A stretch of DNA of 64,000 nt from assembly GCF_900142875.1 (NCBI RefSeq), contig NZ_FRCK01000004.1, positions 1-64,000 on the forward strand, read 5' to 3'. The position numbers and the translations under genes were made by a program. Numbering within the stretch: position 1 is the stretch's first letter; every line of letters begins with the position of its first letter. The notes beneath the pieces were generated by a model. The model saw nothing but the letters and a program-made list of their open reading frames with translations, ran no database searches and was not told the origin of the DNA. Below are positions 18,392 through 27,405 of the stretch, piece by piece. The DNA is from Paracoccus solventivorans. Lineage in GTDB: Bacteria; Pseudomonadota; Alphaproteobacteria; Rhodobacterales; Rhodobacteraceae.

Positions 18392-20361
18392 TCGGCGGCC
18401 ATCCTTTGCGCGGGGGTTGCAAGGGTGCGGGCGTCCTCGATCCGCACGGTGGCTTTCAGCACGCCCTTGCGGCCGTCCTCATAGGTGACCTCGGTTTCGG
18501 TATAGACACTGTCCGAACCGTCGTAGAGCCCCTCGATCAGGTCGGCGAACTTCTCGGCGATGACGCCGCGCTTGACCTTGCGGGTGCGGGTCATCTCGCC
18601 GTCGTCGGCGTCCAGTTCCTTGTGCAGCACCAGGAAGCGGTGGATCTGGCAGCCCGACAGCATCGGGTCCTGCGCGACGGATTCGTTCACCTCTTCGATA
18701 TGGCTGCGGATCATTTCATAGACCCGCGGATGCCCGGCCAGCTCCTGATACGAGGCATAGGCGATGTTGTTGCGTTCCGCCCAGTTGCCGACCGCGGTCA
18801 GGTCGATGTTGATGAAGGCGGTGCAGTAGTCGCGGCCGTTGCCCAGCACCACGGCCTCGAGGATGTTGGGATAGAACTTGAGTTTGTTTTCCACATATTT
18901 CGGCGCGAACATCGAGCCGTCGGCCATCCGGCCCACGTCCTTGGCGCGGTCGATGATGCGCAGATGCCCGCTGGCTTCCTCGAAGAACCCGGCGTCGCCG
19001 GTCGCCACCCAGCCCTCGGCATCCTTGGTCGAGGCGGTGGATTCCGGGTTCTGGTAATATTCGACGAAGGTGCCGGGCGAGCGATAGAACACCTCGCCAT
19101 TCTCGGCGATGCGGACCTCAACCCCGGGCGAGGGCACGCCCACGGTGTCGGCGCGGACCTCGCCGTCGGGCTGCTGGGTGATGAACACCGTCGCCTCGGT
19201 CTGCCCGTAAAGCTGCTTCAGGTTGATCCCCAGCGAGCGGTAGAAATCGAAGATCTCCGGCCCGATCGCCTCGCCGGCGGTATAGCCGACGCGGATGCGC
19301 GAATAGCCCAGCGTGTTCTTCAGCGGGCCGAACACCAGCAGGTTGCCCAGCCCGTAGCGCAGCCGGTCCAGCGCGCCCACCGGCTTGCCGTCGGTCAGCG
19401 CCACGCCGACGCGGCGGGCCAGTTTCATGTAATGGTCGAACAGCCATTTCTTGAGGCGGCCGGCGTCCTCCATGCGGATCATGACGCTGGTCAGCTGGCC
19501 CTCGAACACCCGCGGGGGCGCAAAGAAATAGGTCGGCCCGATCTCGCGCAGGTCGGTCATCATCGTATGCGGGCCCTCGGGGCAGTTCACGCAGAACCCG
19601 GTCCAATAGGCCTGCCCGACCGAAAAGATGAAGTCCCCGACCCAGGCCATCGGCAGATAGGCCAGCACTTCCTCGGTCGGCTGCAGCCGGTCGAACTCGG
19701 ACGAGGCGCGCGCGGTCTCGATCACGTTGCGGTTGGACAGCACCACGCCCTTGGGCTTGCCGGTGGTCCCCGATGTATACAGCATCACGCAGGTGCTGTC
19801 GTAGTCCAGTTCCGCGATGCGGGCGTCCAGCTCATCCTCGAAGCGCTGGTGGGCGGCGCGGCCCTCGGCCTGCACGTCGGACAGCCAGTTCATGCGGGAA
19901 TGGTCGTATTTCCGCATGCCGCGCTTGTCGGTGTAGATGATCTGCTCGACCGTATCGTCGCCTTCCTCGGCCTCGATGATCTTGTCGACCTGCTCCTGGT
20001 CGCCGCAGACCACGAAGCGCGCCTGCGAATGGCGCAGCACATAGGCCATCTCGGTCGCCACGGCGTCCTGGTACAGCGGCACCGGCACCGCGCCGCACAT
20101 CTGCGCGGCGACCATGGCCCAGTAATGCGCCGGCCGGTTGCGCCCGACGATGGCGACGTGATCGCCGCGGTTCAGCCCCAGCGCCAGGAACCCCAGCGCC
20201 AGCGCCCGGATCTCGTCCTGCGCCTGGGCCCAGGTCCAGCTCTGCCAGATCCCGAACTCTTTCTCGCGGTAAGCGGGCCGGTTGCCCATCTGCGTGGCGT
20301 TCCGCGCCAGAAGCGCGGGAATCGACCGCAGGCCCGCCTGGGGCGCAGCGACTGCCTTCAT
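18388..20361 (-). CDS. Long-chain acyl-CoA synthetase-like AMP-binding ligase
   Basis: Adenylate-forming CoA ligase of the FadD15/long-chain type, about 657 residues. The P-loop MLYTSGTTGKPKGVVLSNRN, the adenylate motif LYGQTEAT and the hinge block VATGDAGFFEEASGHLRIID are all intact. It would make acyl-AMP and then acyl-CoA from the acid imported by the ABC system encoded downstream. It is the first gene of the operon; GGGGAGAGAGG precedes the ATG at 20361. A frame open 20 codons further upstream has no ribosome site. Preferred chain length or aromatic ring cannot be told. Confidence 0.9.
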   Translation of the reverse strand: MKAVAAPQAGLRSIPALLARNATQMGNRPAYREKEFGIWQSWTWAQAQDEIRALALGFLALGLNRGDHVAIVGRNRPAHYWAMVAAQMCGAVPVPLYQDAVATEMAYVLRHSQARFVVCGDQEQVDKIIEAEEGDDTVEQIIYTDKRGMRKYDHSRMNWLSDVQAEGRAAHQRFEDELDARIAELDYDSTCVMLYTSGTTGKPKGVVLSNRNVIETARASSEFDRLQPTEEVLAYLPMAWVGDFIFSVGQAYWTGFCVNCPEGPHTMMTDLREIGPTYFFAPPRVFEGQLTSVMIRMEDAGRLKKWLFDHYMKLARRVGVALTDGKPVGALDRLRYGLGNLLVFGPLKNTLGYSRIRVGYTAGEAIGPEIFDFYRSLGINLKQLYGQTEATVFITQQPDGEVRADTVGVPSPGVEVRIAENGEVFYRSPGTFVEYYQNPESTASTKDAEGWVATGDAGFFEEASGHLRIIDRAKDVGRMADGSMFAPKYVENKLKFYPNILEAVVLGNGRDYCTAFINIDLTAVGNWAERNNIAYASYQELAGHPRVYEMIRSHIEEVNESVAQDPMLSGCQIHRFLVLHKELDADDGEMTRTRKVKRGVIAEKFADLIEGLYDGSDSVYTETEVTYEDGRKGVLKATVRIEDARTLATPAQRMAAE

Positions 20362-20441
20362 CCTCTCTCCCCTTCCCGGCCCCCGGGGGCCGATGCCGGG
20401 CGGGCCCCTCACAACCCGCATTCCACGGGCATGTCTGGCGA

Positions 20442-20472
20442 AGGATTCTTGCCCGAGTTTTTCGGGAATCTT
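20442..20472. promoter_or_regulatory. Imperfect inverted repeat upstream of the ligase/ABC operon
   Basis: GATTCTTGCCCGAG and CGGGAATC form an interrupted inverted repeat in a locally AT-richer patch about 80-110 bases before the ligase start. It is the only obvious operator candidate for the operon, since no regulator gene is adjacent. Confidence 0.3.
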
Positions 20473-20523
20473 ACGAATTGTTACCGGCTATCCACCGGGC
20501 GTGCCGGGCGGTACCGGATCCGA

Positions 20524-20557
20524 AAAGATACCCCGCCCCGAAAGGGACGGGGCGGGG
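20524..20557 (-). terminator. Rho-independent terminator of the DsrE-family gene
   Basis: Stem CCCCGCCCCG / CGGGGCGGGG with loop of seven bases, followed on the minus strand by TATCTTTTCGG. It sits about 17 bases after the stop of the DsrE-family gene. Confidence 0.8.
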
Positions 20558-20573
20558 CAATACCGGGATCGGC

Positions 20574-21011
20574 TCAGAAACTGAGAACCGTGGTGCCGGG
20601 CGCGACGATGGTTGCTCCCATCGCATCCGGGGCGGCGGCCGTAACACCGTCCATCAGGATCGAGGCATCGGCGCCCTTGCCCGGCAGATAGATGGCGCAG
20701 ACCTGAACCTTCAGGCCGGATTCCTCCATCATCTTTTTCATCAGCCCTTGCGGGCTGGCGCCTTGCGGCGGCTGCCCGGCGGTGGCCGTCTCGGGCGCCT
20801 CTTTCAACGCGATGTCGCCGGCCGGGCCGCACAGCAGCATCTCGGCCTCGGCACCTGCGGCGATGGCGTTCATGGTCAGAACCATGGTCATCAGCTGGGT
20901 CTGCGGCTCGGGTGCTGTCAGGATGGTGACCAGCCGGTTCGGCGTCTCGGCTGCGGCAGCGCCGGCGATGGTCAGGGCCAGCAGCGGGGCAGCAAGGCGG
21001 ATCGGTTTCAT
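20574..21011 (-). CDS. Periplasmic DsrE/DsrF-family protein
   Basis: A 145-residue exported protein: signal peptide MKPIRLAAPLLALTIAGAAA, then a DsrE-like fold (LVTILTAPEPQTQLMTMVLT, AEMLLCGPAGDIAL, LKVQVCAIYLPGKG). DsrE-type proteins bind or relay sulfane sulfur through conserved Cys residues; two Cys are present (LLCGP and VQVCAIY). The start at 21011 has AAGGAG six bases before it. The gene stands alone with its own terminator and a TTC-N8-GAA inverted repeat upstream, which would fit control by a persulfide-sensing repressor. Role inferred only from fold and context. Confidence 0.78.
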   Translation of the reverse strand: MKPIRLAAPLLALTIAGAAAAETPNRLVTILTAPEPQTQLMTMVLTMNAIAAGAEAEMLLCGPAGDIALKEAPETATAGQPPQGASPQGLMKKMMEESGLKVQVCAIYLPGKGADASILMDGVTAAAPDAMGATIVAPGTTVLSF

Positions 21012-21455
21012 CGGAATCTCCTTTTTTCCGGTCACTGGAACGATGGGGCACGACAGCGACACGGAACGCCTCACCGTCCCCGCGTCCCCCACGGACTTCA
21101 TAAATCAGAGATGCCGGAACTTACATTCTTATTTTCGGATATATGAAATAATGCACCTTCACGGGCGGGATTTCCGCCATGTATTTGCGCTGTCCACAGG
21201 TGCCGGCAGGGGATGCCACCCCCGCCGTGCCGCCGGAATATTCGCCATCCCGCGACCCGCGCCACCCTTGAAGATCAATCCCTTGCAGGCTGTTCGCTGT
21301 ATCGCGACCGTGGCGCAGCAGCGCGTGGTCCCGCCGGGCAAAGGCCCGGTCCTGCGGCCCGCGACATTTTGCATCGGTCTGGCGCTCGGGGCGCGGCCCG
21401 GACTGGCGGCGAATGGTCGGTTTCTCCCGGGTCCGACAGATGATACCCACGGGCA
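21012..21455. promoter_or_regulatory. Intergenic region with a TTC-N8-GAA operator candidate
   Basis: The gap separates the minus-strand DsrE-family gene from the plus-strand kinase gene. An AT-rich patch (21105-21155) contains TTC at 21134-21136 and GAA at 21145-21147, separated by eight bases and set in ATTTTC..GAAATA. This spacing matches the ATTC-N8-GAAT sites of the BigR/SqrR persulfide-responsive ArsR regulators. No regulator gene is in the window. The remaining 300 bases are GC-rich and show no gene. Confidence 0.45.
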
Positions 21456-23360
21456 ATGAGACGCACCGACAGCCATGACGAGCTGATGCGATCGGGCCTG
21501 AACCTGATCCAGCAGGCGATTTCCATCTTCGACGCCGAGCTGCGCCTGGCGCTGTGCAATCGCCCATATCAGCAGATGTTCGACCTGCCCGACCAACTGA
21601 CCCGCCCCGGCGCGCGGTTCGAGGACACCATCGCCTATCTGGTCGCGCGCGGCGAATACGGCCAGCCCGACGACCCGGCCGAGGCGATCCGCATCCGCGT
21701 CGAGCAGGCGCGCACCTTCCAGCCGCACTACATGGAACGCCTGCGCCCCGACGGCCGCACCATCTCGGTCGAGGGGGCGCCGCTCGCGCAGGGCGGCTGG
21801 GTCGCCGTCTATACCGACATCACCGAGATCAAGCGCACCGAGGCGCTGCTGCGCAGCCGTTCCGAAGAGCTGTCCGACCAGCTGCTGCGCCACGCCGAGC
21901 GGCTGTCGGCCGCCAACCGCGCGCTGGCCGCCACCAACGCCGCGCTGGAGGAAGCCAAGCGCGTGCTGACCGAGGCCGAGGCCCGCACCCGCCAGGTCAC
22001 CGCCATGGTCCCCGCCCATATCGCCCAGCTCGACAGCAGCGGGCGCTATGTGTTTTCCAACAACCAGCTGGGGCAGGTGTTTCCCGGCGCGCCCAGCGAC
22101 ATCCTGGGCAGGACCTCGCCCGAGGTGCTGGGCGACACCGGGCGGCGGCTTTCCCCCGCGGTCGAGCGCGCCCTGGCCGGAGAGCCGCAGGTCGTCGAGA
22201 TCACCCACACCGAATCGGGCCGCCGCATCCGCGTGGCGCTGAGCCCCGACCGCAAGGGACAGGGCGTCTATGTGCTGTCCACCGACGTCACCGCCGAGGT
22301 GAACACCCGCGAGGCGCTGACCCATGCCGCGCGCCGCGAACTGGCGGCGCAGATGACCTCGGGGCTGGCGCATGATTTCGGCAACCTGCTGACCATCATC
22401 CTGGGGCTGCAAGGGCGGCTGGCGCGGCTGACGCTGCCGCCCGAGGCCGCCGAGGCGGTGCAGGGCACGCTGGCGGCGGCCCGGCGCGGCGCGGTGCTTC
22501 TGGACCGCATCGCCACCATCACCGGGCCGCGGCGGCTGTCGCCGCAGCCGGTGAATCTGCCGGCGCTGCTGGACCAGATCGCGACGATGGCGCGGCCCTC
22601 GCTGGGGCGGGGGCAGCGGCTGGTGCTGGACATCGACCTGCCCGACGGGGCGCTGCTGCTGGACCCCGGATCGCTGCAGGATTCGATCCTGAACCTGATC
22701 CTGAACGCCCGCCACGCCACCGCCGCCGCCGGCTCCGGCTCGGGGGTGGACGCCCCCGAGGCCACGATCCGCGTCGCCGCAAGGGTGCGCGGGCGCTGGC
22801 TGGAACTGACCGTCACCGACAGCGGCCCGGGGTTTTCCCCCGAGGCGCTGAAGCGCGCGACCGAGCCCTTCTTCACCACCAAGCCCGGGCAGGGGTCGGG
22901 GCTGGGGCTGTCGATGGTCTATGACCAGACCAAGCTGGCCGGCGGCACGCTGCGGCTGGACAACGTCCCCGGCGGCGGCGGCCGGGTGCGGCTGCGCCTG
23001 CCCTATCAGCGCGTCGCGCCCAGGCTGGTGCTGCTGGTTGACGACGACGATGTGATCCGCGAAACCCTGCGCGAGATGCTGACCGGCATGGGCCATCAGG
23101 TGATCGAGGCCGGCTCGCTGGCCGAGGCGCGCTCGCTCTGCGACCTGCCGGGGCTGTCGGTGGTGCTGTCGGACCTGCAGCTGGGCGACGGCTCGGGTGC
23201 CGATCTGGACGGGATCGGCCCGCCGCTGCTGCTGATGACCGCCCGCCCGCCCGACGACCCCGCCCGCGCGGGGCTGACCCGGCCGGTGCTGACCAAGCCC
23301 TTCGACGCCGCCGCGCTGTCGGCGCTGTTCGCCACCCTGCCCGAGGCCGACGGAAGATGA
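21456..23360 (+). CDS. Soluble PAS-domain hybrid histidine kinase
   Basis: A 634-residue sensor kinase with no membrane segment. It has an N-terminal PAS domain (about 14-125, ending VAVYTDITEIKRTE), a coiled coil (125-190), and a second PAS (about 185-285). The dimerisation/phosphoacceptor region has His306 in GLAHDFGNLLTIILG. The ATPase domain has an N-box NLILNARHA, DSGPGF and GQGSGLGLSM. A C-terminal receiver (about 522-630) has acceptor Asp573 (LSDLQLGDG) and Lys614 (LTKPF). It overlaps the response-regulator gene by ATGA. It must sense a cytosolic signal. The convergent neighbour is a TRAP transporter, which it may control. Confidence 0.9.
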   Translation: MRRTDSHDELMRSGLNLIQQAISIFDAELRLALCNRPYQQMFDLPDQLTRPGARFEDTIAYLVARGEYGQPDDPAEAIRIRVEQARTFQPHYMERLRPDGRTISVEGAPLAQGGWVAVYTDITEIKRTEALLRSRSEELSDQLLRHAERLSAANRALAATNAALEEAKRVLTEAEARTRQVTAMVPAHIAQLDSSGRYVFSNNQLGQVFPGAPSDILGRTSPEVLGDTGRRLSPAVERALAGEPQVVEITHTESGRRIRVALSPDRKGQGVYVLSTDVTAEVNTREALTHAARRELAAQMTSGLAHDFGNLLTIILGLQGRLARLTLPPEAAEAVQGTLAAARRGAVLLDRIATITGPRRLSPQPVNLPALLDQIATMARPSLGRGQRLVLDIDLPDGALLLDPGSLQDSILNLILNARHATAAAGSGSGVDAPEATIRVAARVRGRWLELTVTDSGPGFSPEALKRATEPFFTTKPGQGSGLGLSMVYDQTKLAGGTLRLDNVPGGGGRVRLRLPYQRVAPRLVLLVDDDDVIRETLREMLTGMGHQVIEAGSLAEARSLCDLPGLSVVLSDLQLGDGSGADLDGIGPPLLLMTARPPDDPARAGLTRPVLTKPFDAAALSALFATLPEADGR

Positions 23361-24067
23361 CCCAGGACCCGCCGCTGATCGCCATCCTCGACGACGAGCC
23401 CGACATCCGCCGCCTGCTGGCCGACACGCTCGAAGATGCGGGGTTCCGCACCGCCAGCTTCGGCCGCGCGACCGAGTTCGAGGCGGCGCTGCGCCGCATG
23501 GCCCCCGACGCCTGTCTGATCGATCTGGGCCTGCCGGACCGCGACGGGCTGGCGCTGGTCCACCGGCTGGCCACGCAATCGGGCGCCGCGATCATCATCA
23601 TCTCGGGGCGCGCGCAGGTGCAGGACCGGGTGACGGGGCTTGAGCTTGGCGCCGATGATTACGTCATCAAGCCCTTCGACCCCGCCGAGGTGGTGGCCCG
23701 CATCCGCGCCCGGCTGCGCAAGCCCGCGCGCGAGACCTCGCGCAACGGCCAGACCGCCAGCTTTGCCGGGTGGAGCGCCGATTTCGACCGCTATGTGCTG
23801 ACCGCCCCCGATGGCGCGGAAACGCCGCTGAGCCATGCCGAGGCGGAAATGCTGCGCATGTTCCTCGATAGCCCGCGCCGGCTGATCAGCCGCACCCAGA
23901 TGCTGGAATCGCTGGGCGGCACCGCCGGCGACAGCTTCGACCGCGCCATGGACGTGCGGATATCGCGGCTGCGCACCAAGCTGGGCGAGGATCCCAGGAA
24001 TCCGCGGCTGATCAAGACGATCTACGGCGCGGGCTATATCTTCCTGTCCGAGGTCGGCTGGAGCTGA
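23357..24067 (+). CDS. OmpR-family response regulator
   Basis: A 236-residue two-domain regulator. The receiver has acidic pocket DDEPD (12-16), phosphoacceptor Asp56 (CLIDLGLPDRDG), Thr/Ser switch IIISGR and Lys105 (DDYVIKPFD). The winged-helix DNA-binding domain (about 135-232) ends in RAMDVRISRLRTKLGEDPRN and IKTIYGAGYIF, diagnostic of the OmpR/PhoB class. It is translationally coupled to the upstream hybrid kinase and is presumably its partner. It is followed by a hairpin/GATATTT element that separates it from the convergent TRAP permease. Confidence 0.94.
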   Translation: MTQDPPLIAILDDEPDIRRLLADTLEDAGFRTASFGRATEFEAALRRMAPDACLIDLGLPDRDGLALVHRLATQSGAAIIIISGRAQVQDRVTGLELGADDYVIKPFDPAEVVARIRARLRKPARETSRNGQTASFAGWSADFDRYVLTAPDGAETPLSHAEAEMLRMFLDSPRRLISRTQMLESLGGTAGDSFDRAMDVRISRLRTKLGEDPRNPRLIKTIYGAGYIFLSEVGWS

Positions 24068-24115
24068 GGGGCCGGGGCTCTGCCCCAGACCCCGCGATAT
24101 TTGGGGCAAGGGGAA
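24068..24115. repeat. GC-hairpin plus GATATTT intergenic element
   Basis: Plus-strand reading: GGGGC..GCCCC stem (GGGGCCGGGGCTCTGCCCC), AGACCCCGC, then GATATTTGGGGCAAGGGGAA. It starts at the base after the response-regulator stop, between two convergent genes, where it could serve as a shared transcription end. Same plan as the elements at 16443 and 63690. Confidence 0.65.
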
Positions 24116-24139
24116 AGCCCTTGCCGGGGGCGCCGCGGG

Positions 24140-26236
24140 TCAGGCCGCGGCGGCGGGTTCGCCGCGGTCGCGCACGGCCCATTGCCGCAGCACCACCGGA
24201 ACGAAGATCACCAGCCCGATCCCGGTGGCGGTCCAGTCCGGCGCCACCAGCAGCACCGAGGCAAAGGTCAGCAAGAGCCGCTCGACCAGCGAAAGCGAGG
24301 CGAACATCCAGCCGGTGATCGCCGAGGACAGCGCGATGATCCCCAGCACCGCGCCGCCGAAGGCCAGGCCGAAATTGGTCCAGGTAAAGTCCTGCGTCAC
24401 CAGCAGCAGCGCCGGCTGGAACACGAAGACAAACGGCACCAGCGCCTTGCCCATCGACAGCCGGAACGCGGTGTTGCCGGCCTTGAAGGCGTTGGCCCCC
24501 GCGATCCCGGCGCCGGCATAGGCCGCCATCGCCACCGGCGGCGTCACATCCGCCAGCACCCCGTAATAGAACACGAAGAAATGCGCGACGATGGGCTCGA
24601 CCTGCAGCAGCCCCAGCACCGGGGCCGCCACCGCGATCATGATGATGTAGTTCGCGGTCGTCGGGATGCCGCAGCCCATCAGCACGCAGACCACCGCCGT
24701 CAGCATCAGCGTGAACAGCAGCGTCAGGGTCTGCACGCCCATGATCTCGAACGGCAGCACCGCCAGCCAGCCAGAGACGTCCTGCGCCCAGCCCGCCGCG
24801 ATCGAGGTGACCATGAAGGCGATCTTGAAGCCGACCCCGGTCAGCGTCACCACCCCGATCACCACGCCGACCAGCGCCGCGGCGGCGGTCACCGCCAGCG
24901 ACTGCCGCGCGCCCAGCACAAAGCCCTCGTAGATGCCGTGGGCGATGCCCTTGATGCCGTCCAGCAGGCTCTTGGTCGAAAGCTCCTGCCAGATCAGCAC
25001 CCCGATACAGGCGGTGATCGACCAGAAGGCGGCGGCAAAGGGGGTGCGGCCCGACAGCAGGATCCCGATCAGCACGATCAGCGGCACCACCGTCAGCCAG
25101 CCCGCGCGCAGCACCTTCCACACGTTGGGCAGCTCGCTGGGGTGCAGGCCGCGCATCCCCAGGCGCTTCGCCTCCAGATGGACCTGCACCAGCACGCCGA
25201 AGAAATGCATGAAGGCCGGGACCAGCGCCGCGGTCAGGATCGTGGTCAGCGGCAGGCCCAGGTATTCGATCATCAGGAACGCCACCGCCCCCATCACCGG
25301 GGGGGTGATCTGCCCGCCGGTCGAGGCCGCGGCCTCGACCGCCGCGGCGAAGTGGCGGGGATAGCCGATGCGGATCATCGCCGGGATGGTCAGCGAACCG
25401 GTGGTGACCGTGTTGGCGATGGACGACCCCGAGATCGAGCCCAGCAGCGCCGAGGACAGCACCGAGACCTTGGCCGGCCCGCCCGCATAGCGCCCCGCCG
25501 CGGCCGAGGCCACGTCGATGAACAGCTGCCCCAGCCCGATCCGCGTCGCCATCACCCCGAACAGGACGAAATGGAACACATAGGTCGCGATCACACCCAG
25601 CGCGGTGCCGTAGATCCCCTGCGAGGTCAGGTAGAGGTGGTTGGCGATGTTCGTCCAGCTGGCGCCGGGATGGACCAGCACCCCGGGCATGTAGCGGCCG
25701 AAATAGGCATAGGCCATGAACAGGATGGCGATGACCGGCAGCGGCCAGCCCATCGAGCGGCGCACCGATTCCAGCAGGGTGACGATCAGGATGGTGCCCA
25801 TCACCACGTCGGTGGTGTTGGGGTTGCCCACCCGCATCGCCAGTTCCGCATAGATCCACGGCACATAGAACGAGGCCACCGCCCCGGCGATGGCAAAGGC
25901 CCAGTCGACCAGCGGCACGCCCAGGAAGGCCAGCGGCCCCCGCATCGGCGCGCGGTTGCTGAAGGCGGAAAACGCTAGGAACACCACGAACACCGTGACG
26001 CCCATGTGCAGGCCGCGGTGGACGGTCGCCTGCGGGATGCCGAAACCGGCGGTATAATAGTGATAGCAGCTCAGCAGGAACAGGGTCACCCCGGACAGGA
26101 TCGCAACCGGCCGCAGCATGTCGCGGAACCGCATCTCGGGGTCGTATTTCTCCTCGAGCGCCTGCAGCTCGTCGGCGGTCAGCGCGGCGGGTTCCTCGGC
26201 GGGCGCGTCGTCATGGGCGGGGCGCGGGTCGGTCAT
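24140..26236 (-). CDS. TRAP transporter permease, fused 4TM/12TM (TAXI type)
   Basis: Integral membrane part of a tripartite ATP-independent periplasmic transporter, about 698 residues. The small (DctQ-like) and large (DctM-like) subunits are fused. Many membrane segments are seen, with TRAP blocks SSALLGSISGSSIANTVTTG and STGGQITPPVMGAVAFLM in the first half and PTTANYIIMIAVAAPVLG and YYGVLADVTPPVAMAAYAGA in the second. The transporter uses an ion gradient, usually sodium. Downstream of the TAXI receptor gene on the same strand. I start at the ATG at 26236 (AGGA upstream); 26251 is possible. Substrate unknown; TAXI systems are often linked to glutamate-like or dicarboxylic acids. Confidence 0.93.
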   Translation of the reverse strand: MTDPRPAHDDAPAEEPAALTADELQALEEKYDPEMRFRDMLRPVAILSGVTLFLLSCYHYYTAGFGIPQATVHRGLHMGVTVFVVFLAFSAFSNRAPMRGPLAFLGVPLVDWAFAIAGAVASFYVPWIYAELAMRVGNPNTTDVVMGTILIVTLLESVRRSMGWPLPVIAILFMAYAYFGRYMPGVLVHPGASWTNIANHLYLTSQGIYGTALGVIATYVFHFVLFGVMATRIGLGQLFIDVASAAAGRYAGGPAKVSVLSSALLGSISGSSIANTVTTGSLTIPAMIRIGYPRHFAAAVEAAASTGGQITPPVMGAVAFLMIEYLGLPLTTILTAALVPAFMHFFGVLVQVHLEAKRLGMRGLHPSELPNVWKVLRAGWLTVVPLIVLIGILLSGRTPFAAAFWSITACIGVLIWQELSTKSLLDGIKGIAHGIYEGFVLGARQSLAVTAAAALVGVVIGVVTLTGVGFKIAFMVTSIAAGWAQDVSGWLAVLPFEIMGVQTLTLLFTLMLTAVVCVLMGCGIPTTANYIIMIAVAAPVLGLLQVEPIVAHFFVFYYGVLADVTPPVAMAAYAGAGIAGANAFKAGNTAFRLSMGKALVPFVFVFQPALLLVTQDFTWTNFGLAFGGAVLGIIALSSAITGWMFASLSLVERLLLTFASVLLVAPDWTATGIGLVIFVPVVLRQWAVRDRGEPAAAA

Positions 26237-26314
26237 GGGGGGATCCTGCATGGCTCGGGGACGGCCGCAGGCGGGTCACGCCGCCTGCGGCCAATGGGTG
26301 ACCGTCGGGTCAGG

Positions 26315-27316
26315 TCATTTCAACAGCCCGGCTTCGCGATAGAACCGCTCGGCGCCCGGGTGCAGCGGCAGGCCCAGCCCGGCCAGCGCGTTGTCCATGA
26401 CGATCATCTTGCCCTTGGCGTGGCCCGCATCCAGCTGCGCGCGGCTGGCGTCGTTCCACAGCGCCTTGGTGATGCCGTAGATCAGCTCTTCCGGCTGGTC
26501 GGCCGAGGTGATCCACTGCGCGCCCACCGCGATGGTGTTCACGTCGGCCTCCTGCCCGTCATAGGTGCCGGCGGGGATGGTGTCGGCGGCAAAGAACTCG
26601 CTTTCGCGCACCTTGTCGGCGACCTCGCCCTCGATCGGGACGATCACCACGTCCTGCTGGCTGGCCAGTTCCGCGATGGCGCCGGCCGGATAGCCGCCGA
26701 CAAAGAAGAACGCATCCATCTGGCCGTCCTTCATGCGGTCGGCAGCCTGGTCGGGCTTGAGGTATTCGGGCTTGATGTCGCCCTCGGACAGGCCGGCGGC
26801 CTCGAGGATCAGCTTGGCATCGACCAGCGTGCCGGACCCGGGCTCGTCCAGCGACACCCGCTTGCCGGCCAGATCGGCGACCGAGGTGATGCCCGACTTA
26901 ACCGAGGCGACCAGGTGGATCGATTCCGGGTAGAGGTTGGCGATGGCGCGCAGCTTGTCCGCGGGGGGCTGGCCTTCCCAGATGCCGGTGCCGGTATAGG
27001 CCCAGGCCGCCACGTCGCCCTGCACGAAGCCCGATTCCAGCGTGCCGCCCTGGATGGCGTTGACGTTCGCGACCGAGCCGTTGGCCGCCAGCGCCGAGGC
27101 GACCAGCCCCGGCACGCCGCACGCACCGCCGTCCTCGCAGGCCCGCGACCCCGGAGGCGCCGAGATCACGTTCGCCAAGAGCCCGCCGATCGGATAATAG
27201 GTGCCCGCGGTGCCGCCGGTGCCGATGCGGAAGAACGACATCTCTTGCGCCGAGGCCGTCCCGGCCAGCGCCATGACCGCGACCGCCGCCGCGCCCAGGA
27301 TGGTTTTGCCGAACAT
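26315..27316 (-). CDS. TAXI-family TRAP transporter solute-binding protein
   Basis: Periplasmic receptor of the TRAP system, 333 residues. The signal peptide MFGKTILGAAAVAVMALAGT precedes MSFFRIGTGGTAGTYYPIGG, the family hallmark. A CEDGGACG disulfide-type loop follows, as in many TAXI proteins. The ATG at 27316 lies seven bases after GGAG; the TTG codon before it is in frame but not needed. It is the first gene of the two-gene transporter operon and has its own untranslated leader behind rsmB. Confidence 0.95.
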   Translation of the reverse strand: MFGKTILGAAAVAVMALAGTASAQEMSFFRIGTGGTAGTYYPIGGLLANVISAPPGSRACEDGGACGVPGLVASALAANGSVANVNAIQGGTLESGFVQGDVAAWAYTGTGIWEGQPPADKLRAIANLYPESIHLVASVKSGITSVADLAGKRVSLDEPGSGTLVDAKLILEAAGLSEGDIKPEYLKPDQAADRMKDGQMDAFFFVGGYPAGAIAELASQQDVVIVPIEGEVADKVRESEFFAADTIPAGTYDGQEADVNTIAVGAQWITSADQPEELIYGITKALWNDASRAQLDAGHAKGKMIVMDNALAGLGLPLHPGAERFYREAGLLK

Positions 27317-27405
27317 CAATCTTCTCCCCGTTCTGGTTTTCCGTGACGGGCAGCTTCACCCAACTGGCCCCTGGATGGCAAGCATCCGCAGGCAGTGGCG
27401 CAGAT

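Noticed and set aside
15194..18484. Open frame of more than 1,000 codons opposite the liv transporter genes
   Set aside because: Composition (His, Arg, Asp, Gln) is typical of antisense of membrane and ATPase genes; all liv genes are well supported on the minus strand.
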